Below are positions 8,192 through 16,973 of a stretch of 64,000 nt of DNA, piece by piece. Origin of the DNA: Bosea sp. ANAM02 (lineage in GTDB: Bacteria > Pseudomonadota > Alphaproteobacteria > Rhizobiales > Beijerinckiaceae); assembly GCF_011764485.1 (NCBI RefSeq), contig NZ_AP022848.1, forward strand, positions 648,001-712,000, read 5' to 3'. The position numbers and the translations under genes are program-made. The first letter of the stretch is position 1; each line of letters opens with the position of its first letter. The notes beneath the pieces are model-generated. The model saw only the letters and a program-made list of their open reading frames with translations, ran no database searches and had not been told where the DNA came from.

Positions 8192-9231
8192 GAGCCTGAA
8201 CCTTCTGCCAGCAGCGCGGCATCGCCCGCGCCGAAGCTCAGCGTCACGCTCTCGCCCTCGCCGGGAACGTGCGTGCCGTCATTGTGGCGGATCAGGGTGA
8301 CCGGGCCGGCGGCGCTCTCTGCCGTCAGCAGCCAATGCGCGCCCTGGAAGACGCGCGAGGTGATGCGGGCGGTAAAGCCCGGTGCGCCCTCCGCCGCGAA
8401 GCCGAGGCGCTCGGGGCGGACGGCGATGCGCAGCGCGCCCGAGCGGGCGCCGGCGAGCGGCACGGAAAGGGTCTCGATCGCAACATGGCCGCTTCCGTCG
8501 CCGGTCGCGTTCAGGACATTGGTCTTGCCGAGAAAGTTCGCGACGAATGCCGTATCGGGATTGCCATAGACGGCATCCGGTGCGCCGATCTGCTCGACGC
8601 GGCCCTTGTTCATCACCACGATCCGGTCCGAGAGCGCCATCGCCTCATGCTGGTCATGGGTGACGAGGATCGTGGTGGTGCCGATCGAGCGCTGGATCTG
8701 GCGCAGCTCCCCTTGCATCTCCTCGCGCAGCTTGGCGTCGAGATTGGAGAGGGGCTCGTCGAGGAGGAGCAGCGACGGCCGTATGACCAGGGCGCGGGCC
8801 AATGCGACGCGCTGTTGCTGGCCGCCCGACATGCGGCGGGGATAGCGATCCTCGAAACCTTTGAGCCCGACCAGCGCCATGGCTTCCAGCGTGCGCTTCT
8901 CGCGCTCCGCCTTCTCGACGCCGCGCATCTCCAGGCCGAAGGCGATGTTCTGCGCGACCGTCATATGCGGGAAGAGCGCGTAGCTCTGGAAGACGATGCC
9001 GAGGCCGCGCTTGTTGGGCGCGACGCCGCCGAGATCGCCACCGTCAAGCAGGATGCGGCCGCGATCGACCGGCACGAAGCCGGCGATCATCTGCAGCGTC
9101 GTGGTCTTGCCGCAGCCGGAAGGGCCGAGCAGCGAGATGAACTCGCCGCGCGCGACCGAGAGGTCGAGCCCCTCGACGGCGACCGCGCTGCCGTAGGACT
9201 TGCCGAGGCCTTCGAGAACGAGATGGGACAT
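8188..9231 (-). CDS. ABC transporter ATP-binding protein, PotA type
   Basis: A 347-residue ATPase that powers the importer. It has Walker A GPSGCGKTT (about 36-44), the signature MSGGQQQRVALARAL (about 134-148), Walker B LLLLDEPLSNLDAKLR (about 154-169) and the switch histidine in TILVTHDQHEA. A C-terminal TOBE-like regulatory domain (VRPERLGF onward) is typical of the polyamine/iron/sugar group. The start is at 9231, and a 162-base gap upstream contains a second palindromic repeat. The gene is the second of the operon. Confidence 0.9.
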   Translation of the reverse strand: MSHLVLEGLGKSYGSAVAVEGLDLSVARGEFISLLGPSGCGKTTTLQMIAGFVPVDRGRILLDGGDLGGVAPNKRGLGIVFQSYALFPHMTVAQNIAFGLEMRGVEKAEREKRTLEAMALVGLKGFEDRYPRRMSGGQQQRVALARALVIRPSLLLLDEPLSNLDAKLREEMQGELRQIQRSIGTTTILVTHDQHEAMALSDRIVVMNKGRVEQIGAPDAVYGNPDTAFVANFLGKTNVLNATGDGSGHVAIETLSVPLAGARSGALRIAVRPERLGFAAEGAPGFTARITSRVFQGAHWLLTAESAAGPVTLIRHNDGTHVPGEGESVTLSFGAGDAALLAEGSGS

Positions 9232-9271
9232 GGGTTCCGCGCGCTTCGTAAGGGAGGCCGCCGAAACACCG

Positions 9272-9371
9272 CCGTCATCCCGAGCTTGACCCGGGATCCA
9301 TTCCGGAGCGCTTCCGAAGAAGGGTCAGGCATGGATCCCGGATCTTCGCTTCGCTGCGTCCGGGATGACGG
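9272..9371. repeat. Second palindromic intergenic repeat (CCGTCATCCCG family)
   Basis: The outer arms CCGTCATCCCG (9272-9282) and CGGGATGACGG (9361-9371) are exact reverse complements. The inner arms CCGGGATCCAT (9291-9301) and ATGGATCCCGG (9331-9341) are as well. The compound hairpin fills the gap between the binding-protein gene and the ATPase gene. This CGTCATCCCG ... CCCGGGATCCA motif is, to my knowledge, a repeat family widespread in alphaproteobacteria. In an ABC operon, a hairpin just after the binding-protein gene commonly keeps that protein more abundant than the membrane parts (inference). Confidence 0.82.
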
Positions 9372-9393
9372 TGAGTTTCGAAGGCGGACTATG

Positions 9394-10428
9394 TTACCGC
9401 TCGACCTCGCGGTTCCAGCGCTTGGTCCATTCCTCGCGCTTGGCGTTGACGATGTCCCAGTCGACCGCCTTGAGCTTCTTGACCTCCTCGCCATAAGGCA
9501 GGCCCTTCTGCTCGTCCGCCGTCAGCGTGACCGTCATGTTCGCCGGGCCGAAGCCCGCGCCGGTCGCCATGACCTTCTGCACGGCGGGGGAGAGCATGTA
9601 CTGGATGAAGGCGTTCGCCTCGGCCGCGTTCTTGGAGCCCTCTACGGGGCAGGCGGCGACGCCGAGGGCGAAGCTGCCTTCCTTCGGGTAGACGAAGGCG
9701 ACGGGGAAGCCGGTATCGGCGAAGGCCTTGACGCGGCCCGAGCCCCAGACGCCGAGCGCGGCCTGGCCGCTCTGGAAGAGTTCGGTCATCTTCGCCGGCG
9801 AGGGTTCGTAGGCGACGATGTTCGGGTTGATCTCGTCCTTGAAGGCCTTGAAACCGGGCTCGATGTTGCTCTCGCCGCCGCCGGCGAGCTGCGCTTCCGC
9901 GATCAGGGCATGCAGGCCATAGGTGTTGTTGATCGGCGGGACGACGATCTTCTTGCCGTAAGCCTTCGACTTGAGGTCGCTCCAGGAGGTCGGCGCCGGC
10001 CATTTGTTCTCGGCGAAGACCTTGGTGTTGTAGAACAGGCCCGTCGCGACCAGGCCGAGCCCCACGCCCTTGTTGGACTTGAACTTCATCACCGGCGCGA
10101 CGTCCTTGTAGACGGCGCCGTCGGTCAGGGTGCCGCAGAAGCCCAGCGCCACGGCCTGGTAGGCCGGGCCGTCATCGACGATCGCGACGTCGATCTGCTG
10201 GTTGCCCTTCTGCGCCTGCAGCTTGGCGAGCGTATCGGTCGAGTTGCCGGCGACATACTCGATCTTGACATTGGCCTGCTTCTCGAAGGCCGGGATGACC
10301 TCCTTGCGCATGGTCTGCTCGTAGGAGCCGCCATAGCCGGCGACATAAAGCGTCTTCTGCTGGGCGAAGGCGGCGGAGCCGGCGAGTGCGGTTCCGGTGA
10401 CAAGAGCGAATGTAATGGCGAGCTTCAC
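9394..10428 (-). CDS. ABC transporter periplasmic substrate-binding protein, PotD type
   Basis: A 344-residue periplasmic binding protein. The GTG start at 10428 is preceded by GGAGGGG about five bases upstream and opens a classic signal peptide, VKLAITFALVTGTALAGSAAFA|QQ, cut near residue 22. An in-frame extension to 10548 has no ribosome site and no signal peptide. The mature protein begins KTLYVAGYGGSYEQTMRKEV, the extracellular-solute-binding family 1 pattern found in PotD and related proteins, and contains GLGLVATGLFYNTKVF and the SWSDLKSKAYGKKIVVP block. It is the first gene of the operon, which fits the most abundant component. The ligand is probably a polyamine-like, betaine-like or amino-acid compound (inference from the family and the oxidase genes). 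Confidence 0.88.
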   Translation of the reverse strand: MKLAITFALVTGTALAGSAAFAQQKTLYVAGYGGSYEQTMRKEVIPAFEKQANVKIEYVAGNSTDTLAKLQAQKGNQQIDVAIVDDGPAYQAVALGFCGTLTDGAVYKDVAPVMKFKSNKGVGLGLVATGLFYNTKVFAENKWPAPTSWSDLKSKAYGKKIVVPPINNTYGLHALIAEAQLAGGGESNIEPGFKAFKDEINPNIVAYEPSPAKMTELFQSGQAALGVWGSGRVKAFADTGFPVAFVYPKEGSFALGVAACPVEGSKNAAEANAFIQYMLSPAVQKVMATGAGFGPANMTVTLTADEQKGLPYGEEVKKLKAVDWDIVNAKREEWTKRWNREVER

Positions 10429-10546
10429 GGTATCCCCTCCTCGTTTTCGAGTGATGTCGTTAGGTTCGGGGCTGATCTGTAACTGGTCAAATCGAATGTT
10501 TCGTGCGAGCCATGCTGAAATGTTATGTCTGATGTGAGGCCCGGCC
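10429..10546. promoter_or_regulatory. Divergent promoter region with candidate LysR-type dyad
   Basis: 118 bases separate the divergent binding-protein and LysR genes, the usual place for LysR control. A dyad TGATC-N7-GGTCA is at 10473-10489 (four of five arm positions complementary). This is a candidate recognition site only, and no clear -35/-10 pair could be assigned. Confidence 0.4.
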
Positions 10547-11500
10547 ATGCTGAATCCGCGTCAGATCGAGGCGTTCCGCACGGTGATCGTCACCGGCGGC
10601 ATCACGGCGGCCGCGCAGGCGCTGAACGTCACGCAGCCAGCGGTGACGCGCCTGATCCAGGACCTGCAATATGCGCTCGGCCTGCCGCTTTTCGTGAAGC
10701 GCGGGGCGCGGCTGGTCCCGACCAATGAGGCCTTGTCGCTCTATCGCGAGGTCGAGCGCCAGTTCGTCGGGCTGGAGCGCATCGAGAACGCCGCCCGCAA
10801 CCTGCGCGAGGGGCGTGCCGGGTCGCTGCGCGTTGCGGCTCTGCCGGCCTTCAATGTCGGTTTCCTGCCGCGGATCGTCGGCAACTATCTCAGGCAGAAG
10901 CCGGGGCTGGATATCGCGCTCTACGGCAGCATCTCCTCGCAGGTCGTGGACTGGGTCACCTCGGGCTTCTGCGAGCTCGGCTTCGCCCAGATGCCGCTCG
11001 ATTTCCCTGGGATCGACATCGAGATGCTGCCATCGATCCCGCAGGTCGCGGTCTTGCCGACGGGGCACAGGCTGACCGAGAAGGCCGAGCTCGCGCCCGA
11101 GGATTTCGCCGGGGAGCCGTTCGTCTCGCTGGAGCAATCGACACAGCTGCGCTATCGCATCGATGCGCTGTTCTCCGCCCATGGCGTAATGCGCTCGACG
11201 CGAATCGAGACGCCCCTGTCGATGATCGCCTGCGGGCTCGTCGCCGCGGGCGCCGGGGTGGCGGTGGTCGATCCCTTCACGGCAGAGGAATATCGCGGGC
11301 GCGGAATCGAAATCCGTCCGCTCAATCCATGCGTCGTTTTCGACATGGCGATCATCTGGGGAGCGGGCCGCTTCCGATCGGCCGTCGCGCTCGATTTCGC
11401 CGAGACGGTTCGCGCCGCCGTTCGCGACTTCGCCGGGCCGTCGCTGACTGAGGGTCCGGCCAGCGACCGGATGGCGATCGAAGTTCAATCGCCGAACTGA
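10547..11500 (+). CDS. LysR family transcriptional regulator
   Basis: A 317-residue LysR regulator. The N-terminal helix-turn-helix at about residues 5-60 reads QIEAFRTVIVTGGITAAAQALN followed by TQPAVTRLIQDLQ, and a PBP2-like effector domain starts near residue 92 (GSLRVAALPAFNVGFLP). It diverges from the amine-oxidase/ABC operon across 118 bases, so it most likely controls that operon with the imported compound as coinducer (inference from arrangement). Its 3' end overlaps the convergent glycosyltransferase gene by 16 bases. Confidence 0.9.
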   Translation: MLNPRQIEAFRTVIVTGGITAAAQALNVTQPAVTRLIQDLQYALGLPLFVKRGARLVPTNEALSLYREVERQFVGLERIENAARNLREGRAGSLRVAALPAFNVGFLPRIVGNYLRQKPGLDIALYGSISSQVVDWVTSGFCELGFAQMPLDFPGIDIEMLPSIPQVAVLPTGHRLTEKAELAPEDFAGEPFVSLEQSTQLRYRIDALFSAHGVMRSTRIETPLSMIACGLVAAGAGVAVVDPFTAEEYRGRGIEIRPLNPCVVFDMAIIWGAGRFRSAVALDFAETVRAAVRDFAGPSLTEGPASDRMAIEVQSPN

Positions 11501-12678
11501 TGGATCCAGCCGGTCTGGCGGGCGATGCAGCGCTCGCGCTCGTAGCCGGCGATCACGGTCTCCCGCGCGGCGCGGCGCAAGGGCCGCATCGCTGCTTGGT
11601 TCGACAGCGCTTCCTGGACGCGATCCGCCAGTGCTGTTTCGTCGTGGAAGGGGGTAAGCAGACCGTTGCCGCCGTCCCGGATCACTTCCGTGACTGGCTC
11701 GGTCGCGGAGCCGACGACGAGGCAGCCGCAGGCCATCGCCTCCAGCAGCGACCAGGACAGGACGAAGGGAACGCTGAGATAGACATGCACGGCCGAGATC
11801 TGGAACAGCCTGATCAACTGCTCATGCGGCAGCCAGGGGATATGGACGATGCGATCGCCCAGCCCGGTCTCAGTCAGCATCGCCTCGCGCCAGCTATTGC
11901 CGTCGGAGCGGGGCCGGCCATAGCCGGAGCCGTCGCCGCCGACCACGACGAAAAGCGCATCGGGCCGGCGGGCCGCGAGGCGGGCGGCGGCGCGCATGAA
12001 TTCGGGATAGCCGCGATAGGGGTCGAGATCGCGCGCGACGAAGGTCACGACCGGCATGCCCGGCGCGAGCGCCCGCCCATCGGGCAGGACGAAGGCGGCC
12101 TTGGCATCGGGGCGGCAGAAGCGGGTATCGATGCCGTCATGGCAGATCGCGATGCGCTGGCGATAGGCCGCCGGATACTGCCGTCGCTGCCACTGCGTCG
12201 GCGCATAGGCCGCATCGAGCGTGTCGAGCGCGAGAAGCTGGGCGGCATTGCGCATGCGCACGCGCTGGCGGTCGGCCGCCGGAACGGGCTCGTCGATGCC
12301 GAAATCGAGGTCGGAATCCGTGCTGCGGTAGTAGTACTCGCAATAGCCGATCAGGCCTGCATCGGGCAGCGCATCACGGGCGAAGAGCATCCCGCCCCAG
12401 CCGATATGGCCGAGGACGACATCGGGCGGGTCGCTGCGCTTCAGGCGCTCCATCAGGCGCGTGACCGCCTCGCCGGTGCGCAGGTGATATTCGGTCGCCG
12501 CGAGCGCGGGATGCTGCGTGGTGCTCTCGTCGACCGTGTAGACGATCTGGCGAACGCCCGGCGCCTCCTGCGCCGGACGTTCGGTGATCAGCGTGACCTC
12601 GACGCCTTCCGCGACGAGGCTGTCGATCAAAGCAGCGAATTGACCAGATCCTGAGCGATGAACGAATAGGACATGCAT
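11485..12678 (-). CDS. Glycosyltransferase family 4 protein
   Basis: A 397-residue GT-B glycosyltransferase. The start at 12678 gives MHVLFVHRSGSGQFAALIDSL, a normal GT4 opening with a glycine-rich loop; an extension to 12834 lies inside the MarR gene and was rejected. The C-terminal donor-binding half has VVTFVARDLDPYRGYPEFM (about 213-231) and the E-x7-E-like SWSLLEAMACGCLVVGSATEPVTEVI (about 320-345). The 5' end lies 52 bases inside the 3' end of the MarR gene, so the two are co-transcribed and probably coupled. It sits beside the secretion genes but on the opposite strand from them, and is likely part of the same glycan pathway. Donor and acceptor are unknown. Confidence 0.87.
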   Translation of the reverse strand: MHVLFVHRSGSGQFAALIDSLVAEGVEVTLITERPAQEAPGVRQIVYTVDESTTQHPALAATEYHLRTGEAVTRLMERLKRSDPPDVVLGHIGWGGMLFARDALPDAGLIGYCEYYYRSTDSDLDFGIDEPVPAADRQRVRMRNAAQLLALDTLDAAYAPTQWQRRQYPAAYRQRIAICHDGIDTRFCRPDAKAAFVLPDGRALAPGMPVVTFVARDLDPYRGYPEFMRAAARLAARRPDALFVVVGGDGSGYGRPRSDGNSWREAMLTETGLGDRIVHIPWLPHEQLIRLFQISAVHVYLSVPFVLSWSLLEAMACGCLVVGSATEPVTEVIRDGGNGLLTPFHDETALADRVQEALSNQAAMRPLRRAARETVIAGYERERCIARQTGWIHQFGD

Positions 12679-13241
12679 GATGCGAGCAGCACTCCGCCGT
12701 AGCGGAGCGCGTCGTTCCACCACTGTTCGAGTTGGCGCAGGGTTTCGTGGGTCGTGTTCAGGTCGGTGTCGCGGTTGCTCTCCAGCCGCTGGCCGAACTG
12801 GCTGGCCTCGTCGAGCAGGCGCAGCCGCTCGCACAGCATCTGGCCCTTGAGCGAAAGCGAGATGCGCGCCTGCCTGCGGTCGCGCGGCGAGGCGCCGCGG
12901 TCGAGATAGCCGTTCTCGACAAGCTGCTTGAGATTATAGGAGGCGTTCGAGCCGCCGTAATGGCCGCGGTCGAGCAGATCGCGCACCGCGATCTCGCCTT
13001 GCCCGATCGTCATCAGCACCATCACTTGCGAGGGAGAGATGTCGTCGATGCCGAGCTTGGTCAGTTCAAGCCGGAGATAGTCGAGGAAGCGCCGGCTGAC
13101 CCTCTCGATCACCCGCGCCAGATCAAAAGGGGAAATTCGACGATCGGGGACCTCTTCGAGGGCACCGGAACCATTCGCCGGATGGTGGCCGTTCAGGGAA
13201 CTGCCTGTGAATTGCTCGCCGCCGTGCAATTTAAAGTGCAT
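12627..13241 (-). CDS. MarR family winged-helix transcriptional regulator
   Basis: A 204-residue regulator with a MarR-type winged helix at about residues 65-125: DDISPSQVMVLMTI, then GGSNASYNLKQLVENGYLDRG and the wing SPRDRRQARISLSLKG. The N-terminal 35 residues are an extension. It lies between a glycosyltransferase gene (overlapping, same strand) and the type I secretion operon (divergent, 313 bases away), so it probably controls one or both. The intergenic stretch is unusually AT-rich and holds a perfect GAAAC-T-GTTTC dyad. Confidence 0.85.
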   Translation of the reverse strand: MHFKLHGGEQFTGSSLNGHHPANGSGALEEVPDRRISPFDLARVIERVSRRFLDYLRLELTKLGIDDISPSQVMVLMTIGQGEIAVRDLLDRGHYGGSNASYNLKQLVENGYLDRGASPRDRRQARISLSLKGQMLCERLRLLDEASQFGQRLESNRDTDLNTTHETLRQLEQWWNDALRYGGVLLASCMSYSFIAQDLVNSLL

Positions 13242-13554
13242 TCCTTACCCCATCTGATCGAAAATTAAACAATCCATCTCTTCTGCCTCCGATTTATGAT
13301 TTGGAGCCTATAGGCAAAGCACATGCCATCTGCGTTAGCTAATAGATAAGATTGTAGTATTCGTATGATGTGTAGAAACTGTTTCGAATTTCAAAATTTC
13401 TCATAATTCAGCCTCATTTGCTTCCGTCTGAGTCGGTGAGCTACGCTTCTAATCTGTCATAATCTTGACACTCCCTCCATGTCTCGTTGCAGGGCCGATG
13501 ACGGGTTTTCCCCGCAGCTTTTTCGGACAACGCATCTCAGTCTCGGAGCCTTGC
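13242..13554. promoter_or_regulatory. AT-rich divergent intergenic region with GAAACTGTTTC dyad
   Basis: 313 bases with no gene between the MarR gene and the secretion ATPase. The segment at about 13260-13420 is strikingly richer in A and T than its surroundings. It contains a perfect inverted repeat, GAAAC-T-GTTTC, at 13375-13385 and nearby AATTT/AAATT runs. It must hold promoters for both directions, and the dyad is a candidate operator for the adjacent MarR protein. AT-rich promoters of this kind are also typical targets of Ros/MucR-type silencers in alphaproteobacteria (knowledge plus inference). Confidence 0.5.
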
Positions 13555-15309
13555 ATGCAGGCGGTGAAGCCGGCGCCCGACGCCCTGATCCGGAATCTCC
13601 AGCGCTCGTTCGTCGGCGGCCTGAGTTATGCGGGCTTCCTCAGTCTGTGCGTGAACCTGCTGCTGCTGACCGTGCCGCTCTTCATGATGCAGGTGCAGGA
13701 CCGGGTGATCGTGAGCCGCAGCTATGACACGCTGACGATGCTCCTGGTGATCGCGGTCGGTGCGCTCGTGCTGTACGGCACGATCGAGTTCATCCGCTCG
13801 CTGACCTTCCAGGCGATGGCGAGCATCTTCGCGCGCAAGCTCAATTTGCCGGCTCTGCAGGCGGCCGTGAGCTCCTCGCTCGAGAAGGGCTCGGGTCAGG
13901 CGACACAGGCGATCCGCGATCTCAACGATATCCGCTTCTTCATCGCGAGCTCGGCCATCGCGACGCCGCTGGAGGCGGCCTGGTCGCCGATCTTCCTCGC
14001 CGTGCTCTTCGCGCTGCACCCGGTCTATGGGCTGGTCGGGCTCGCCTCGCTGGTCATCCTGCTGCTGCTCGGCGTGCTTTCGGACATGCTGACCCGGCGC
14101 GTCCTCAAGGAGGCGAACGAGGCCGGCGTCGCCAGCATCAATGAGGTCGGCGCGAGCCTGCGCCATGCCGAGACGATCGAGGCCATGGGCATGCTGCCGG
14201 CGCTCGCCCGGCGCTGGCGCGGCCAGCAACTGGCGATGATCGAGCAGCTCGACATGGGCACGCGGCGCGGCAAGTTCATCGCCGCCGTGACGCGCGCGTC
14301 GCGGATGACCATGCAGCTCGCGGTCTACGCGACCGGTGCCATCCTGATCATCCGCAACGAGGTCACGGCCGGCACGCTGATGGCGGCGAGCATCCTGCTC
14401 GGGCGGCTGCTCGCGCCGTTCGATTCGATGATCACCGACTGGCGGCAATGGGTTCTCGCCGCCGCCGCCTGGCAGCGCGTCCGCGATCTGGTGCTGAGCC
14501 GCAGCTCGCAGCGCCAGACCGTGCCGACCCCGCCCTGCCAGGGCGATCTCGTGGTCGACCGCGTGATCTACGCCCCGGCCGGGCAGGAGCAGACCGTCAT
14601 CAAAAGCGTGTCGTTTTCGCTGCAGCCCGGCGAGGTTCTCGGCGTGGTCGGCCCCTCCGGCGCCGGCAAATCGACGCTGGCGCGCCTGCTCGTCGGGGTA
14701 CTCCGGCCGAATGTCGGCGGCGTCTATCTCGACGGGCACAGCACCTATCTGTGGGAGCGCGGCTCCTTCGGCGCCATGGCGGGTTATCTCCCGCAATCGG
14801 TCTCGCTGCTGAACGGGACGATCGCCGAGAACATCGCCCGCATGCGCGAGCCCGATCCGCATGCGATCCTGGAGGCGGCGCGCATCGCCGGCGTCCACGA
14901 ACTGATCGGCCGCCTGCCGCTCGGCTACGACACCAATGTCGCCGACAGCGATTTCAACCTCTCCGGCGGCCAGCGGCAGCGTATCGGCCTGGCCCGGGCG
15001 CTCTACGGCATGCCGCGGCTGATCGTGCTCGACGAGCCCAATGCCAATCTCGACGCCGAGGGCGAGCAGAGCCTGATCCGCGCGATCGCGGCGGCGCGCG
15101 AGAGCGGGGCCATCGTCGTGCTGATCGCGCATCGCCCTTCTGTGATGCAGGTCGTCGACAAGCTGCTGGTGCTGCGCGAGGGCCGCGTCCAGCAATTCGG
15201 CCCGCGCGGCGAGATCGCCGGCATGATCACGCCCGGCGGGCGGGTCGAGCTGGAGCCCGCCGCCAAGGCCCCCGCCGCAGCGGCCCCGGTTCGCGAGGTG
15301 AAGGCATGA
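13555..15309 (+). CDS. Type I secretion system permease/ATPase (PrtD/PrsD type)
   Basis: A 584-residue inner-membrane ABC exporter of the PrtD/AprD/PrsD family. It secretes RTX proteins straight through the envelope together with a membrane-fusion protein and a TolC-like outer channel (not encoded here). The transmembrane half is residues 20-300, and the NBD has Walker A GPSGAGKST (about 366), the family motif LNGTIAENIARM, signature LSGGQRQRIGLARAL (about 469) and Walker B LIVLDEPNANLDAEGE (about 490). The ATG at 13555 has GGAG six bases upstream; in-frame starts at 13465 (TTG) and 13498 only add poorly conserved sequence. The end overlaps the fusion-protein gene by ATGA. Confidence 0.92.
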   Translation: MQAVKPAPDALIRNLQRSFVGGLSYAGFLSLCVNLLLLTVPLFMMQVQDRVIVSRSYDTLTMLLVIAVGALVLYGTIEFIRSLTFQAMASIFARKLNLPALQAAVSSSLEKGSGQATQAIRDLNDIRFFIASSAIATPLEAAWSPIFLAVLFALHPVYGLVGLASLVILLLLGVLSDMLTRRVLKEANEAGVASINEVGASLRHAETIEAMGMLPALARRWRGQQLAMIEQLDMGTRRGKFIAAVTRASRMTMQLAVYATGAILIIRNEVTAGTLMAASILLGRLLAPFDSMITDWRQWVLAAAAWQRVRDLVLSRSSQRQTVPTPPCQGDLVVDRVIYAPAGQEQTVIKSVSFSLQPGEVLGVVGPSGAGKSTLARLLVGVLRPNVGGVYLDGHSTYLWERGSFGAMAGYLPQSVSLLNGTIAENIARMREPDPHAILEAARIAGVHELIGRLPLGYDTNVADSDFNLSGGQRQRIGLARALYGMPRLIVLDEPNANLDAEGEQSLIRAIAAARESGAIVVLIAHRPSVMQVVDKLLVLREGRVQQFGPRGEIAGMITPGGRVELEPAAKAPAAAAPVREVKA

Positions 15310-16661
15310 CCGGACGTTCCCTGATCAAGCGCCCCGAGCATTCGCTCACCGTGCAGGTTGAACCGGACATGCCCGAGGAGCGCATGCCGAGCCTGCGCAA
15401 CCTCGTACTGGCCGGCGTCGCCGCGATCGGCGTCGGCTTCGGCGGATTCGGCGCCTGGGCGGTGACGGCGCGGCTCGACAATGCCGCCGTCGCGCCCGGC
15501 CTCGTCGCCGTCGACAGCAAGCGCAAGACAGTCAGCCATCTCGAAGGCGGCATCCTCAAGACCCTGCTCAAGGCGGAGGGCGAGCGTGTCGCGCGGGATG
15601 AGCCGCTGCTGCGCCTGGAGGATGCGCGCCAGCGCGCCGAACTGCAGCAATTGCAGGCCAAGCGCATCGGGCTCGAAGCCAAGCTCGCGCGCCTGCGGGC
15701 CGAGCAGACCGGGGCGGGCGAGATCACCTTTCCCGCCGATATCGCGCGTATGGATTCGCCGATCGCGCGCGAGGTGCTGCGGGCCGAGCAGGGCCTGTTC
15801 AAGTCCCGCGCCCAGGTTCATGACGGCAAGGTCCATATCCAGCAGCGCGTCATCGAGCAGCATCAGGCCGAGTCGGATGCGCTGAAGGCGCAGATCGACG
15901 CCACCACGCAGCAGCGTTCGCTGATCGACGAGGAGGCCAGGATCATGGCCGATCTCTACGAGAAGCGCTACGCCAAGCGCAGCCAGCTCGTCGAATTGCA
16001 GACCAAGCAGAGCGAATTGTCCGGCAAGGCCGGGGAGCTGACAGCGCGCAAGGCCAAGGCCGAGCAGGCGGTTGCCGGCGCCAATCTGGAGATCCTCTCG
16101 ATCGGCCTCGAACGGCAGAACGATATCGGCGGCGAGATCCAGGAGGCCCAGCTCGCGCTCTCGGAGGTGACCGAGCGCATCGTCCAGGCCGAGGACGTGC
16201 TGCGCCGGCTGGTGGTGACCGCGCCGCAGGAAGGCGTCGTCGCCAATATCCGGATGCGCACCGCCGGCAGCGTGATCGCGGCCGGCGAAGCGATCCTCGA
16301 CATCGTGCCGGAGCACGAGCCGCTGATCGTCGAGGCCAAGGTCGATCCGCGCGACATCGACGCGGTCAAGGTCGGTTCAGCGACCCGCGTGCGCCTGACC
16401 GCGTTCAACTCGCGCCTGCTGCCGCCCTTGCAGGCCAAGGTGAGCTATGTCGCGCCGGACCAGCTGATCGACGAGAAGACCGGCGCGCCCTATTTTGTGG
16501 TGCGGGCGGAGATCGATCCGGACAGCCTGCGCGACTACAAGGTCTCGCTGCATGCCGGCATGACCGCCGAGGTCATGATCGTGAACGGTGCCCGCCGCGC
16601 GGTCGATTACCTGCTCTCGCCGATCACCGACAGCTTCAACCGGGCGTTCCGCGAGGATTGA
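15306..16661 (+). CDS. HlyD/PrtE-type membrane fusion protein
   Basis: A 451-residue periplasmic adaptor of the type I secretion system. It has a short cytoplasmic N terminus, one transmembrane segment (about 31-53, LRNLVLAGVAAIGVGFGGFG), then a lipoyl-like block (SHLEGGILKTLL), a long coiled coil (about 105-290, rich in QLQAKRIGLEAK-like heptads) and the C-terminal HlyD signature region VVANIRMRTAGSVIAAGEAIL ... LHAGMTAEVMI. It starts inside the stop codon of the ATPase gene (ATGA), so the two are translationally coupled. It should bridge the ABC exporter to a TolC-type channel located elsewhere in the genome. Confidence 0.92.
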   Translation: MTGRSLIKRPEHSLTVQVEPDMPEERMPSLRNLVLAGVAAIGVGFGGFGAWAVTARLDNAAVAPGLVAVDSKRKTVSHLEGGILKTLLKAEGERVARDEPLLRLEDARQRAELQQLQAKRIGLEAKLARLRAEQTGAGEITFPADIARMDSPIAREVLRAEQGLFKSRAQVHDGKVHIQQRVIEQHQAESDALKAQIDATTQQRSLIDEEARIMADLYEKRYAKRSQLVELQTKQSELSGKAGELTARKAKAEQAVAGANLEILSIGLERQNDIGGEIQEAQLALSEVTERIVQAEDVLRRLVVTAPQEGVVANIRMRTAGSVIAAGEAILDIVPEHEPLIVEAKVDPRDIDAVKVGSATRVRLTAFNSRLLPPLQAKVSYVAPDQLIDEKTGAPYFVVRAEIDPDSLRDYKVSLHAGMTAEVMIVNGARRAVDYLLSPITDSFNRAFRED

Positions 16662-16973
16662 GCTTACGCGACGATCGAGCTGTGGCGATCGGGTCCGCCG
16701 CTTCAGGGTCGGTCACGCGGAATTATATTTCGAAATTGGAAGGATACCGCTTCGATTCTGAAAAGTATTTGATCGTAAAATAAAGACTAAAATATGTTGC
16801 GTCGCAAAATGATCACAATAAATCTCTTGCTGCATCGCATCCATTGAGCAATCTTCAATCGGTCGAGCGATGGCCTGAACTATCGACGGCTGTCGGAAAC
16901 GTTCCTGGTCTTCCCGTTCCGCGGTGCGGCCGCTGAATGGTCCAGGTTCACCAGATCGCCCAGGAGGTGCCGT
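16662..16973. promoter_or_regulatory. AT-rich region upstream of the RTX gene
   Basis: 312 bases without a gene between the fusion-protein gene and the RTX gene. The part at about 16718-16830 is AT-rich against a GC-rich background and contains the dyad TTGCG-T-CGCAA at 16797-16807. This is the probable promoter region of the RTX gene, separate from the transporter genes. The ribosome site AGGAGG lies at about 16961-16966, just before the ATG at 16974. I could not fix a -35/-10 pair. Confidence 0.5.

Noticed and set aside
8269..10482. 737-codon open frame on the plus strand across the ABC ATPase and binding-protein genes
   Set aside because: It runs antisense to two well-recognised transporter genes, crosses a palindromic repeat and has a low-complexity Arg/Ala/Asp-rich translation without any motif; it results from high G+C codon bias.
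13537..15195. 552-codon open frame on the minus strand opposite the secretion ATPase
   Set aside because: It mirrors the ABC exporter gene; its translation is biased and matches no fold.
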